DNA from: Flavobacteriaceae bacterium | Lineage (GTDB): Bacteria; Bacteroidota; Bacteroidia; Flavobacteriales; Flavobacteriaceae | DNA length: 44,073 nt | Assembly: GCA_002400885.1 (NCBI GenBank) | Contig: NVRM01000004.1 | Coordinates: forward strand, 2,511 to 46,583 | Direction: 5' to 3' | Shown here: one piece after another, positions 10,501 through 18,569 of the stretch | Layout of the letters: every line of letters begins with the position of its first letter | Position numbering within the stretch: the stretch's first letter is position 1 | Notes under the pieces: model-generated | Database searches by the model: none | What the model saw: only the letters and a program-made list of their open reading frames with translations | Told to the model about the DNA's origin: nothing | Position numbers and translations under genes: made by a program

Positions 10501-11518
10501 TCACCCAAACTTCTACTCTAGTAATACTAATAGGACTATTGACTAATGGATATCTTTCGAGTGCTGTATTGTACTGATCTCTAAAATAATGTGACAAAAA
10601 GAAATGGCGATTATCATCGTAATCTGTGGTTTGCAATTCAAATTCATTCAGGGTAGCTCCTCCCTGGGCAGTGACCGATCTCGTTTGTGATTTTTGTTCT
10701 GCAAAAACCCCTGTTATGGATGTATTTCCAAATTTAAGCCGTGTTTTCACTCCAAAAAGACTTTGGGCACCTGTAATTAATGAATTTTTAATAGGCATGC
10801 TTATATTCCCGACTTCGACTGCTTGTAAAATATCGTCTTCAGTAGGGGTATATTCTAGCTTTATTAAATTTTGAAAGTTAAAGGTAGACTGGGTATCGTA
10901 ATTGGCATTTACTTTTAAACGGGTCCCAATTTTTGCCCGAATACTAGCGCTTATTTGCTGATCAAAATCAAACGTTAAACTACTCCTATTACGTTCTGAC
11001 AATTGAGGATTGTCTACCTTTTGGTAGAGCATCCCCATTTTAATATTAACAGACCCCGTAGGCTGCACTTCTATTTCATTACCTCCAAAAAGGTTTTCAA
11101 AAAAGCTCGAATTCACATAGTATTTAGGCAATAGATTCTTTTGTGCATCTACACTTCCTTTTTTCTTACTATTTAAAGCGCTTAATTTTTCTTTGTTATA
11201 AAGCAGCATATCCTTTTTAAGGCGGTATTTCTTATACTCCTCTAAAGTCATGTATACAGGGCGCTTCACTTCTATCCCTCCAATTTTTTCGATGATGAGA
11301 TACTTCCCTAAAACAGGATCGTAAATAATCTCTTTCTTAAATGGATTCTTTAGAAATAACCCTCCTTCTTTTTCGCTGTTAAATTTGTATTTTAACTCTG
11401 GAATAGAATCCTTAGCACTTGCTTTTTTTGGAGTGTCTTGAGCATGTAAGGTCGCTACAGAGAACACCCATAAAAAACAACCTAATAAAAGACCTGTTTT
11501 TAGCTGATATTTTTTCAA
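4517..11518 (-). CDS. sprA: SprA, outer-membrane translocon of the type IX secretion system
   Basis: A 2333-aa protein with an N-terminal signal peptide (hydrophobic LLLGCFLWVFSVATLHAQ, cleavage after AQ). In F. johnsoniae SprA is the giant single-chain outer-membrane barrel through which T9SS cargo passes, and it is needed for gliding. Length, the early repeated regions rich in amphipathic strands (e.g. LTFDFDQQISASIRAKIGTR), the DDFEGSQIPLEI region near residue 830, and the C-terminal barrel strand ending SSGLSIRYLLGN fit SprA/Sov; the family also carries the motility-type SprA N-terminal domain. The first codon is TTG, three bases after the ruvA stop (TAA-AAA-TTG). There is no in-frame ATG that would keep the signal peptide. 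The close spacing implies co-transcription with ruvA. Confidence 0.96.
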   Translation of the reverse strand: MKKYQLKTGLLLGCFLWVFSVATLHAQDTPKKASAKDSIPELKYKFNSEKEGGLFLKNPFKKEIIYDPVLGKYLIIEKIGGIEVKRPVYMTLEEYKKYRLKKDMLLYNKEKLSALNSKKKGSVDAQKNLLPKYYVNSSFFENLFGGNEIEVQPTGSVNIKMGMLYQKVDNPQLSERNRSSLTFDFDQQISASIRAKIGTRLKVNANYDTQSTFNFQNLIKLEYTPTEDDILQAVEVGNISMPIKNSLITGAQSLFGVKTRLKFGNTSITGVFAEQKSQTRSVTAQGGATLNEFELQTTDYDDNRHFFLSHYFRDQYNTALERYPLVNSPISITRVEVWVTNRNSSTIDVRNIVALADIGEFKQVNIGPATVVPVPGERYPSNQANSIQSILTETGPVRNISTVSGGLKASFSMQQGRDFSVLENARKLLPNEYEINPQLGFISLNRRLSDSDVLAVAFEYTISGESKVYKVGEFTSDGIVNPNNIVVKLLRSEILSTSIPMWDLMMKNVYALNAYRMNSDGFRLELMYEDPETGVPVNILQNASTTGVQDKTLLNLIGVDRLDQSLFDTPDGDGYFDYVEGATVNSEKGYIIFPVVEPFGEDLALKLTDAKDEIYIFKELYRETKSEAKNNYQSKDKYLIKGYHKSETSNGIPLNAFNVPKGSVNVTAGGRTLVEGIDYVVDYQIGRVQIIDPALEASNTPINVSVENNAVFNLQTKRFLGIDIEHKFSENLLVGATILNLNEKPITQKSVFGQEPINNTMFGLNASFATEVPKFTKWVNYLPNIDTDVISNFSIRGDFAYLIPGSPKRVEQGGEATSYIDDFEGSQIPLEIKSTLQWHMASTPQYQTQFDLGGNSADLAYGYKRARLAWYIIDPLFYGGGSLKPDGVDNDELSRAEVRRVRYEELFPEQDLDITESTIVRTLDLAYYPNERGSYNYDTDNVNAQGQFTNPEDRWAGITRPLTTTNFEQSNVEYIQFWMMDPFENYSITQAEGLPVGLNPNDLSNQVGELYFNLGNISEDVLKDGRKMYENGLPVNAMDTNFDVTPWGRVPKKQSILYAFSDKDSERLSQDVGFDGLNDEEEKKSFPAFADLEDPANDNYMYFRSGKYDNEQASILSRYKRYNNTQGNSPTNNLSPESYPTSATTYPDTEDINKDQTMNSVESYYQYRVSLNQSDLKVGKNHIVDEKKVTVRLANGTESTSTWYQFRIQVSAPDEVVNNMEGFYSIRFMRMFLTKFKMPVVLRFGELQLVRGDWRRYTKTLKESINPPGDLGNTALQNFEVGVVNIQENENRNPIPYVLPPGIRREILRGSTTLQEQNEQSLSIKVTELQSKETRAVYKNVRIDLRMYKKLKMFLHTEGVLGQDVLHHEDLSAIIRLGSDLNDNYYQIEKKLDVSDFDATSNTDVWLPENNIEVILERFGKLKLQRFKEGVAPNILFPSSEEFPYDSISGYTLRVKGNPNLAKIKTIMLGVRNNDNRFAKTGEVWFNELRIAGFDNEGGWATVVSADANFADFASVSASGRIETQGFGSIEQRVNERSKHDKKAYDVVANVNLGQLLPKRWGIQLPLNVSQSEEVSDPKYDPQYQDVLFVDAKDINPNSNKARDYTKRRSISMLNVRKNRSPESTRKQQFYAVENVSISYAYNETYHKDYNVEKFLDRSVRASANYNYAFEPKVLEPFKNWSFLKKSKYFDLIKDFNINFLPSSFAVNSNIVRSFNEQTSRSLVEGLPKLPTLKKRHYLFDWDYNIGYNITKSLQFNFRATNNYVYDSFRPKDEVDLFDNFFEIGRPDRYHQSLSASYKLPLDKIPLFKFMRADYAYTADFDWQSASQSYVDEIGNTIQNSNTHTFNMDMDFKKFYKTIGLTKLLNKRKPTSRRGKKGKSKAKSIGAKVGQTFYDLITSVKKARLSYSENNGTLLPGYIPEVGFLGRDRYSGSLAPTFGYVFGSQIDIRNAAIENGWLVSRGVDDPYYNKTYTQTHMEKLDFSIDIKPFKNLNIELSANKLYTSRTAQQLDVVDGVLSSDAPITEYGSYSISFNMLRTAFEDTDKTFETFKSNRMVIARRLAAKSGQSVAGYGPTSQQVALPAFLAAYSGQDVNKVKTSPFRNLPIPSWQLTYKGFMKMKWFKKRFRSFSLSHRYNSLYSITNFTNNLNYNAKDPYSNRDIIGNYQNKTLYTNVNLIEEFSPLLKLSLKMKNSVSFTGQINKDKGLTLNFNNNTITQVRGTEYVVGLGYRIKDVKMKVNFGGKKTKLKGDLNLRADLSLRNNETMIRAIDEDNDQITGGQRLLSFKFFADYALTKSLTASFYFDQSSSRYAISTTFPRQSISSGLSIRYLLGN

Positions 11519-11521
11519 TTT

Positions 11522-12103
11522 TTACAATTTTTTAAGCGCCATTTTAATCAGTTGTTCCACCTTTAAATTGGCATCTGATACTAGTATTTTATCAATTACT
11601 CTTTCTGCTTGTTTATGTACAAAGCCTAAAACCTCTAATGCTGATAACGCTTCTTCTTTAGTTGTATTGCTTAGTGGTAAAGAAACTTCGTCTATGGTAT
11701 ATGATTTTAAGATTTTATCCTTTAAGTCAATAATTACTCTTTGAGCTGTTTTCACTCCAATTCCTTTTACGGATTGTATGATGTCTGCATTTCCAGATGC
11801 AATGGCATGTTTAATCTCGTCTGTAGACATTGAGGACAGCATGGTACGTGCAATACTAGGTCCAACACCCGATACCGAAATCAATAATTTAAACAATTCT
11901 CGTTCTATTTTTGTAGTAAACCCAAACAAGGTTTGAGAATCTTCTTTTACGGATAAATAGGTATATATAAATATGGATTCGTCGTCTGGTAATTGGGAAA
12001 ATGTATTGAGTGATATGTTTAAAAAATAACCTAATCCTCCTGCCTCAACCACAACGTATGTTGGGTTTTTCTCTACTAACTTTCCTCGTATATGGGTAAT
12101 CAT
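11522..12103 (-). CDS. ruvA: Holliday junction branch migration protein RuvA
   Basis: A 193-aa DNA-binding subunit of the RuvAB branch-migration motor. The N-terminal OB-fold domain (MITHIRGKLVEKNPTYVVVEAGGLGYFLNI pattern, residues 1-63) is followed by two helix-hairpin-helix motifs (LLISVSGVGPSIA at about 72-84 and SVKGIGVKTAQRVIIDLKDK at about 109-128) and the small C-terminal RuvB-binding three-helix domain (about 145-193). Length is normal. ruvB and ruvC are not nearby. It begins the minus-strand unit ruvA-sprA-gcvH-vanZ, being separated from maeB by a terminator at 12293-12329. Confidence 0.97.
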   Translation of the reverse strand: MITHIRGKLVEKNPTYVVVEAGGLGYFLNISLNTFSQLPDDESIFIYTYLSVKEDSQTLFGFTTKIERELFKLLISVSGVGPSIARTMLSSMSTDEIKHAIASGNADIIQSVKGIGVKTAQRVIIDLKDKILKSYTIDEVSLPLSNTTKEEALSALEVLGFVHKQAERVIDKILVSDANLKVEQLIKMALKKL

Positions 12104-12284
12104 TTTGCTTCTTTTTTAAAATTATCTAGACTGTTAAAAAGTCTCTAATAGGCTAATGTAAAAAATTTGTTTCAAATATCGGACTTAATAAGATATAATT
12201 GCAAATTGCCTAATTATCTGCTGAAATTATACCAGTCCGATTCATTTTTACCACTGAAATAGCAGCAATATTATATTGTTTAAA

Positions 12285-12329
12285 TCATAAAAAACTGCTG
12301 TTACTTCCTTTTTAAAAGTAACAGCAGTT
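12285..12329 (-). terminator. Intrinsic terminator after maeB
   Basis: A perfect 13-bp stem (aactgctgttact at 12293-12305; agtaacagcagtt at 12317-12329) with an 11-nt loop, followed on the minus strand by TTTTATGATTTA. It separates the maeB transcript from ruvA. Confidence 0.82.
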
Positions 12330-12366
12330 CATCTCGTTAAACACTGGGTTTAATACGTAAATTATA

Positions 12367-14646
12367 TTATTTCATAATGGTGTTTTCCTGAGCGTGTACA
12401 ATGGCAACACTAGCGATGTTTACAATCTCGTCTACACTCGCTCCAAACTGAATTAAATGCACTGGTTTTTTCAATCCCATAACGATAGGACCAATAGATT
12501 CCATATCGGCAAATTCCTTCATCAATTTATAACTAATATTCGCAGATTCTAAATTCGGAAAAATAAGTCCATTTACTTTTTTACCCACTAACTTAGAAAA
12601 AGGGAATTTATCTTTTAGCATTCTTGGATTCAAAGCAAAATCGGCCTGTAATTCACCATCTACTGAAATGTCTGGAAAATGCTTGTGCATATATGCTACT
12701 GCATCAGACACTTTTACTGTTTCTTCCACATTGGTAGACCCAAAATTAGAAAAGGACAACATGGCTAAATTAGGTTCAAAACCAAACATTCTCATGGTTT
12801 TGGCCATCATTACACCGATCAATGCCAACTCCTTAGCTGTAGGATTAATATTCATGGTGGTATCTGCAAAAAAGATAGGTCCACGCTTAGTCATCATAAT
12901 GTTTGTAGCTGCCGCACGTTTCACTCCTTTTTGAATTCCGATTAATTCAATAATAGGCTTGGCTACTGTTGGATAAGACCTAGAATAACCTGTCACCAAA
13001 CAATCTGCTTCTCCTTCGTTTACCATCATCGCTGCGAAATAATTACGTTCTCGCATCCATTTCTGAGCATCTAAATAAGCAATTCCTTTTCGCTGTCTCT
13101 TCTTCCAATATGCTTTTGCAAAACGATTTCTACGGTCTGTTTCTTGTGCACATTTCGGATCGATAATTTCAATTTCGTCAGCTTCAAAATTAATCTCCGC
13201 CATGAGTGATTTTATCTCCTCCTCATCACCTAATAGGATCGGAATCCCAATCTCATCATCATAAACAATCTGAGCTGCTTTTAGCACATCTAAGTGATCT
13301 GCTTCTGCAAAAATGATACGTTTAGGATCCGATTTAGCCTTAGAAACTAGTGTTCTCATAAGCTTACTTCCAGTCCCTAACCTTTCTGCTAATTCATCTC
13401 TATATTTATCCCAATCTGTAATCGGCTCTTTGGCGACTCCAGATTCCATTGCTGCTTTTGCTACAGCTGGTGGTACTTCTGTAATTAATCTATGATCAAA
13501 TGGCTTCGGAATTATATAATGTTTTCCAAACTGTAAATTGGTTTCACCATAGGTAATATTCACTTGCTCTGGCACAGATTCCTTTGCCAAATCGGCTAAG
13601 GCATGTACTGCCGCCATTTTCATTTCTTCATTAATTTTTGTAGCTCTAACATCCAAAGCCCCTCTAAATATAAAAGGAAAACCTAGTACATTATTTACTT
13701 GGTTTGGATAATCGGATCTACCGGTAGCAAAAATTAAATCGTCGCGTGATTCGATGGCAATTTTATAGGCAATTTCTGGATCGGGATTTGCCATTGCAAA
13801 CACAATAGGATCCTTAGCCATGGTACGTAACATATCGGCTGTCAAACAATCTTTTACGGAAAGACCAATAAACACATCGGCATTATTAATTGCCTCAGAC
13901 AAGGTATACATATCTAAATCCGTTGCAAACTCTGCCTTCTGTGGGTTTAAGTTTTCAATATCAGTACGGATCACACCTTTACTGTCACACATGACTACAT
14001 TTTTACGCTGTACCCCTAAACGAAGGTATAAACGCGTACAAGAAATAGCTGCTGCTCCCGCACCATTAACTACTACTTTTACTTTAGTGATATCTTTCCC
14101 TGTAATTTCAATCGCATTTTTTAATGCAGCTGCCGAAATAATGGCAGTCCCATGCTGATCGTCATGCATTACAGGAATATCCAATTCTTCTTTTAACCTG
14201 CGTTCTATTTCAAAAGCCTCAGGCGCTTTGATATCCTCTAAATTAATCCCACCAAAAGTAGGCGCGATTGCCTTTACTGTATTTACAAATAAGTCTACAT
14301 CTTTTGCATCTACTTCTATATCAAAAACATCAATATCTGCAAAAATCTTGAATAACAGTCCTTTCCCTTCCATTACAGGCTTGGATGCTTCTGGTCCAAT
14401 ATCTCCTAATCCTAATACTGCTGTTCCGTTGGTAATAACAGCTACTAAATTACTTTTAGCCGTATATTTATATACGTTATTAACGTCTTTTACTATTTCT
14501 AAACAAGGCTCCGCGACACCTGGAGAGTATGCCAATGATAAATCACGTTTAGTGGCGTGTTTTGTTGTTGGAATTACTTCTATCTTCCCTGGTTTGGGTT
14601 TGGCATGGTATAATAATGCCTCTCTTCTTAGTTTTTTTTTATCCAT
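12367..14646 (-). CDS. maeB: NADP-dependent malic enzyme with C-terminal phosphotransacetylase-like domain
   Basis: A 759-aa MaeB-type fusion. Residues 1 to about 430 are malic enzyme: LAYSPGVAEPC with catalytic Y40, the catalytic lysine around K95 in VMEGKGLLFK, the metal-binding EDIKAPEAFEIE, HDDQHGTAI, and the NADP-binding VVNGAGAAAISC. Residues about 430-759 resemble phosphate acetyltransferase; in E. coli MaeB this part acts in regulation and assembly, not catalysis. The enzyme oxidatively decarboxylates malate to pyruvate with NADPH production. It is a single-gene unit with a -7 promoter box at 14671-14678 and a terminator at 12285-12329. maeB next to ruvA-sprA is a familiar flavobacterial arrangement. 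Confidence 0.95.
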   Translation of the reverse strand: MDKKKLRREALLYHAKPKPGKIEVIPTTKHATKRDLSLAYSPGVAEPCLEIVKDVNNVYKYTAKSNLVAVITNGTAVLGLGDIGPEASKPVMEGKGLLFKIFADIDVFDIEVDAKDVDLFVNTVKAIAPTFGGINLEDIKAPEAFEIERRLKEELDIPVMHDDQHGTAIISAAALKNAIEITGKDITKVKVVVNGAGAAAISCTRLYLRLGVQRKNVVMCDSKGVIRTDIENLNPQKAEFATDLDMYTLSEAINNADVFIGLSVKDCLTADMLRTMAKDPIVFAMANPDPEIAYKIAIESRDDLIFATGRSDYPNQVNNVLGFPFIFRGALDVRATKINEEMKMAAVHALADLAKESVPEQVNITYGETNLQFGKHYIIPKPFDHRLITEVPPAVAKAAMESGVAKEPITDWDKYRDELAERLGTGSKLMRTLVSKAKSDPKRIIFAEADHLDVLKAAQIVYDDEIGIPILLGDEEEIKSLMAEINFEADEIEIIDPKCAQETDRRNRFAKAYWKKRQRKGIAYLDAQKWMRERNYFAAMMVNEGEADCLVTGYSRSYPTVAKPIIELIGIQKGVKRAAATNIMMTKRGPIFFADTTMNINPTAKELALIGVMMAKTMRMFGFEPNLAMLSFSNFGSTNVEETVKVSDAVAYMHKHFPDISVDGELQADFALNPRMLKDKFPFSKLVGKKVNGLIFPNLESANISYKLMKEFADMESIGPIVMGLKKPVHLIQFGASVDEIVNIASVAIVHAQENTIMK

Positions 14647-14670
14647 AACACTGAGTTAAGTATGAGGGAT

Positions 14671-14678
14671 CAAATATA
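14671..14678 (-). promoter_or_regulatory. -7 promoter element for maeB
   Basis: TATATTTG on the minus strand, a perfect TAnnTTTG match, 24 bases upstream of the maeB start. No TTG is present at the ideal 19-nt spacing, so the -33 part is weak. Confidence 0.55.
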
Positions 14679-15215
14679 TGGATATAATTAAGAGTAGACC
14701 CCATCAATACATATTTATAAATCTACAAGAGGTTTCATTGCATTATATTCAAACAACCATAACTTTCAACTTGACTTTTATCATATTACCTATGGATATA
14801 TTGCTACAATTTCGATTAGTACGCTTTAAAAGTATAAAAAATTAAAACAAGACACCTGGAACTTCTAACACCTATAATTCACCTCGAAACTCATCATTTA
14901 ACTACTTCAATCCGATGAGGATTTATAAAAACACAGGGAATGGTATCTTTAGAAACCTGTCAAATGACACCCCGAAAGCCCCCTCCTTAACGATAATAAT
15001 TCACAAGGACATTGTCGTGATTGATTCATCTCTTCTGTGATGAATCCTCGCTTATCCACAATAGTGCAGCATCATTTGAAACGGGAAGAAAAGCAACAAC
15101 CATTTACTCCGTAAAACACATAAGAATAGCAGAATACTCCTACTTAATTCACACGTTTAATACTGCCAATATCACTGGCACTTAGTCCCTCTAAATAGAG
15201 CTAGTATAAAAACTG
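14679..15215. other. Non-coding stretch between maeB and moaD
   Basis: About 540 bases between divergent maeB and moaD with no reading frame I can support. It contains a small hairpin (aatcc/ggatt, 14909-14923) and a perfect 8-bp stem (gattcatc 15024-15031, gatgaatc 15040-15047, 8-nt loop) without a T-run. I do not recognise a riboswitch, in particular not a Moco-type element. Confidence 0.45.
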
Positions 15216-15223
15216 TATGTTTG
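15216..15223 (+). promoter_or_regulatory. -7 promoter element for moaD
   Basis: TATGTTTG fits the flavobacterial -7 consensus TAnnTTTG and lies 38 bases before the moaD ATG. No TTG is found at the 19-nt spacing. Confidence 0.45.
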
Positions 15224-15261
15224 TAATAACTTAACTAACCTTCAAAAACGAACGATACCTC

Positions 15262-15504
15262 ATGAAATGTAACCTCCTCCTTTTTGGAATTGCCGCAGAA
15301 ATTGTTGGCACTAACGAATTAACGATTGATATCGTAAAAGACAGTAATGTTCTTGGTCTAAAGAAAATTTTAATTGACACTTATGTTGGTTTTAAAAACG
15401 TAGATCAGTTTGCCATTGCTGTAAATGAATCTTATGCTAGTGACGAAACTGTAATCGAAAAAAATGACATTATAGCTATCATCCCTCCTGTTAGCGGTGG
15501 GTAA
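15262..15504 (+). CDS. moaD: Molybdopterin synthase small (sulfur carrier) subunit MoaD
   Basis: An 80-aa beta-grasp ubiquitin-like protein ending in the required Gly-Gly (IIPPVSGG). In the family the C-terminal glycine is adenylated by MoeB and turned into a thiocarboxylate that gives its sulfur to cPMP in the MoaD/MoaE complex. The N-terminal strand (CNLLLFGIAAEIVG) and the late IEKNDIIAIIPP are typical. The matching moaE lies 2.6 kb downstream, with an outer-membrane-protein gene inserted between them; the MoeB partner is at 22223-23305 on the other strand. Confidence 0.93.
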   Translation: MKCNLLLFGIAAEIVGTNELTIDIVKDSNVLGLKKILIDTYVGFKNVDQFAIAVNESYASDETVIEKNDIIAIIPPVSGG

Positions 15505-15606
15505 ACACCTGTTTTCAACAACTATACACCTATACCTTTTGAAGTTTTAACATTTTTAACTGTTACAAATAACAAAATTTTTCGTCTTTTTACTAAACAG
15601 AATATC

Positions 15607-15614
15607 TACGTTTG
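15607..15614 (+). promoter_or_regulatory. -7 promoter element upstream of the DUF5686 gene
   Basis: TACGTTTG matches TAnnTTTG, 19 bases before the ATG. It suggests that the inserted gene has its own promoter and does not rely on moaD transcription. No ideal -33 TTG is seen. Confidence 0.4.
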
Positions 15615-15633
15615 ATATTACAAACAAAATACG

Positions 15634-18099
15634 ATGCTTCAAAAAATCACATTTGTATTATTTCTTTGCTTTTTTTCAGTGCTCACCGCACAGATAAAAG
15701 GGACGGTTACCAACAGTAAAAATGAACCCTTGCCTTTTGTGAGTGTTTATTTTCAAGGAACATATACTGGAACCACCACAAACGAGCTTGGGTATTTTGA
15801 ATTCCCCAAGTTAAAAAAAAACACCACAACATTAGTCTTTCAATTTTTGGGTTACAAAACCTTGCAAAAGAAAATTATTTCTAATAATAATAATAACACT
15901 ACACTACGTATAACTTTAATAGAAGAAAGTGTACAATTAAATGAAGTGTCTATTAGTTCTAAGATAAACCCAGCACATCGGATTATTAGAAATGCAATCA
16001 AAAACAGAAAACATTACCTAGACAAAATAGATGCATTTACGTGTGATTTTTACTCCAAAGGTGTTTTTGGAATAAAAAATGCCCCTAAAAAATTATTCGG
16101 ACAAAAAGTCGGAAACTTCGGAGGCGCTTTGGACTCCACCCGAAGCGGAGTGGTATACTTGTCAGAAACCGTTTCTAAAATTGCCTATAAACGACCAAAC
16201 TTGTTTAAAGAAACAATCATCGCTTCTAAGGTAAGTGGAAACGATAATGGGTTTAGTTACAATCAAGCGTCTCAGGTAGATTTTAATTTTTACAAAAACA
16301 CGGTAGAACTAGAATCAAAAGTAATTTCGCCCATTGCTAGTTATGCGTTTAATTATTACACATACAAACTGCTTGGAAGCTTTTATGAAAATGAGTTATT
16401 AATCAATAAAATTGAAGTGACTCCTAAACATAAAACAGACAATGCTTTTACGGGAATTATTTATATAGTCGAGGATCAATGGGCCATTTACGGATTGGAT
16501 TTGAAGATAAAAGGAGCACAAATGAACGCCCCCATGTTAACTTCTATTTCCTTAAAACAAACCTGTAGTTACAATGCCGAATTTAAATATTGGCCCGTAA
16601 TACAGCAAGTCATTCATTTTAAATTTGGCATGTTTGGCTTTAAGGTTGGCGGCAACATGACGGCTGTTTATAGTAATTATGAGTTTAACCCGGATTTTGA
16701 TAAAAACACCTTTAGTAACGAAATTATGTCTTTCGAAAAAGGCTCTAATAAAAAGGATTCTATTTATTGGAAAACCAATAGACCTATAAAACTAACCTAC
16801 TCAGAAAAGTACGATTACAAAAGAAAAGACAGTATCCAACTCTTAAAAAAATCAAAAACATATTTAGACTCTATAGACACCCAACGTAATAAATTTAGTT
16901 ATGGGAACTTATTCTTTGGACATACCCGATCCAACACTTACAAAGAAGAATTTATTACCCTATCCGCACCTCTTTTATCACTACAATTTAACACGGTACA
17001 GGGATGGAATTTAAATAGTACCATATCGTTTTCTAAACGAGACAAAGAAGCAGGATCTCGGTTTTATTCTTCCGCAACCCTAGGCTATGGTTTTTCAGAG
17101 AAAACATTCAGAGGAAGTGGACGCATCAGTTATCTTTTTAATAGTATAAGTAAGCCTTATATAGAAATTTCTGGAGGAAAAAAGCTCCATCAATTTAACG
17201 GTAACAACCCAATATCTCCTTTGGTAAACACGGTGGCGACCTTATTTTTCGAAGACAACTATGCAAAGTATTATGACAATACTTTTGTGAAATTAAAATT
17301 GTCAGATGAAATATACAATGGACTTCGTTTTCAAAGTTCCATTGGCTATGAAAAACGAACTGCTGTCCTAAATACAAGCGATTATGTAACGATCGATAAA
17401 AAGAACAAAACATACACTTCTAACGCCCCCTTACGACCGGAACTACAAGGAACTCCCTCCTTTGACACCCATCACGTATACACATTTACAACGGCTTTAC
17501 GGTATGTTTTTGCACAGAAATACATTTCGTACCCGAACAAAAAAGTAAATTTAGGCTACGACAAACAGCCCACTTTAATACTTTCTTATGAACAAAAATT
17601 TGATGGAAGTCATAATGATTACAACTTTGGAGCCGTCCGTGTAAAACTAAGTCAGCATTTTGATGTAGATAATAAAGGGCATTTTTACTACGCTTTAAAA
17701 GGAGGAGCCTTTATAGATGCCGAAAACATTTCTTTTGTGGACTACCAACATTTTAATGGAAACCAAACGCATTACACTTCTAAAAGTGTGAACACGGATA
17801 CTTTTAACCTCATGCCCTATTATGACTTCAGCACCAATAATTCTTATGCAGAATTACATGCCGAACATCATTTTAAAGGCTATTTATTTAAGAAACTCCC
17901 TTTATTAAAAAACACAGGTTTTCAGTTTATACTAGGAGGACATACATTATTTAGTAAAAATAAGAAACCCTATTCCGAACTCAGCTTTGGGATAGATAAT
18001 ATTGGGTTTGGGAAAATGCGCTTTTTAAAAGTAAGTTATGTAAAAGCGTTTCACGACGGAATTACAGAAAACGGGTTTGTTTTTGGATTTAATTTTTAA
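15634..18099 (+). CDS. CarboxypepD_reg-like / DUF5686 outer-membrane protein
   Basis: An 821-aa exported protein. Residues 1-20 form a signal peptide ending TAQ. Residues about 21-105 are a carboxypeptidase-regulatory-like (CarboxypepD_reg) beta domain (KGTVTNSKNEPLPFVSVYF, ELGYFEFPKL), ending LNEVSISSK, as in the N-terminus of SusC-type proteins. The rest matches my memory of the DUF5686 family: AHRIIRNAIKNRKHYLDKI, FTCDFYSKGVF, then long amphipathic strands ending in aromatic FVFGFNF, as expected for an outer-membrane barrel. Its function is unknown. There is no TonB-box or plug signature, so I do not call it a TonB-dependent receptor. It sits between moaD and moaE (129 bases after moaD, 38 before moaE), though nothing in it suggests a Moco role. 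Confidence 0.82.
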   Translation: MLQKITFVLFLCFFSVLTAQIKGTVTNSKNEPLPFVSVYFQGTYTGTTTNELGYFEFPKLKKNTTTLVFQFLGYKTLQKKIISNNNNNTTLRITLIEESVQLNEVSISSKINPAHRIIRNAIKNRKHYLDKIDAFTCDFYSKGVFGIKNAPKKLFGQKVGNFGGALDSTRSGVVYLSETVSKIAYKRPNLFKETIIASKVSGNDNGFSYNQASQVDFNFYKNTVELESKVISPIASYAFNYYTYKLLGSFYENELLINKIEVTPKHKTDNAFTGIIYIVEDQWAIYGLDLKIKGAQMNAPMLTSISLKQTCSYNAEFKYWPVIQQVIHFKFGMFGFKVGGNMTAVYSNYEFNPDFDKNTFSNEIMSFEKGSNKKDSIYWKTNRPIKLTYSEKYDYKRKDSIQLLKKSKTYLDSIDTQRNKFSYGNLFFGHTRSNTYKEEFITLSAPLLSLQFNTVQGWNLNSTISFSKRDKEAGSRFYSSATLGYGFSEKTFRGSGRISYLFNSISKPYIEISGGKKLHQFNGNNPISPLVNTVATLFFEDNYAKYYDNTFVKLKLSDEIYNGLRFQSSIGYEKRTAVLNTSDYVTIDKKNKTYTSNAPLRPELQGTPSFDTHHVYTFTTALRYVFAQKYISYPNKKVNLGYDKQPTLILSYEQKFDGSHNDYNFGAVRVKLSQHFDVDNKGHFYYALKGGAFIDAENISFVDYQHFNGNQTHYTSKSVNTDTFNLMPYYDFSTNNSYAELHAEHHFKGYLFKKLPLLKNTGFQFILGGHTLFSKNKKPYSELSFGIDNIGFGKMRFLKVSYVKAFHDGITENGFVFGFNF

Positions 18100-18137
18100 G
18101 GTGTAACCCAAAGTTTTGATGTATTTTCGCTTTTACT

Positions 18138-18560
18138 ATGAAACGTATTTCCACAAAAATAACAAACGATGTATTGAGTTTAGACAGCTGCTATAAATTT
18201 GTACAAGCACCTGAATGCGGTGCTATATCCCTTTTTGTAGGAACGGTACGTAACCTTACGAAAGGAAAAACAGTACATCAATTAGATTTCTCAAGCTATA
18301 GAACAATGGCTCTTAAGGAAATTAATAAAATTGCACAAAAGGCCTTGGAGAGCCACCCCATTCATAAAATAGCCATTCATCACGCAGAGGGCATTTTAAA
18401 AGTAGGAGATATCCCTGTTATTATTGCCGTTTCCTCAGCCCATAGAACGGCTGCTTTTGACGCCTGCCAATTTGCTATAGATACGTTAAAAAAAACGGTT
18501 CCTATTTGGAAAAAAGAACATTTCGATGATGGCGAAATTTGGGTAAGTCCTCAGCCCTAA
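18138..18560 (+). CDS. moaE: Molybdopterin synthase catalytic (large) subunit MoaE
   Basis: A 140-aa protein that with MoaD inserts two sulfurs into cPMP to make molybdopterin. Conserved features: CGAISLFVGTVRN (residues 27-39), the histidine/arginine motif VSSAHRTAAFDAC (98-110), and the active-site lysine region LKKTVPIWKKE (117-127). Length is normal, and no MoaD domain is fused. It starts 38 bases after the DUF5686 gene and ends 9 bases before the ATPase gene, so it probably shares a transcript with the latter. Confidence 0.95.
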   Translation: MKRISTKITNDVLSLDSCYKFVQAPECGAISLFVGTVRNLTKGKTVHQLDFSSYRTMALKEINKIAQKALESHPIHKIAIHHAEGILKVGDIPVIIAVSSAHRTAAFDACQFAIDTLKKTVPIWKKEHFDDGEIWVSPQP

Positions 18561-18569
18561 AAACTACTT

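Noticed and set aside
15024-15047. Perfect 8-bp hairpin as a terminator
   Set aside because: There is no T-run on either strand and no gene end nearby.
14679-15261. Riboswitch (Moco or other) in the leader of moaD
   Set aside because: Only small hairpins are present and none resembles a known conserved core; most of the region lies upstream of the probable promoter.
15634-18099. Annotation of the DUF5686 protein as a TonB-dependent receptor
   Set aside because: It has the carboxypeptidase-regulatory-like N-terminal domain but no plug-domain motif or TonB box.
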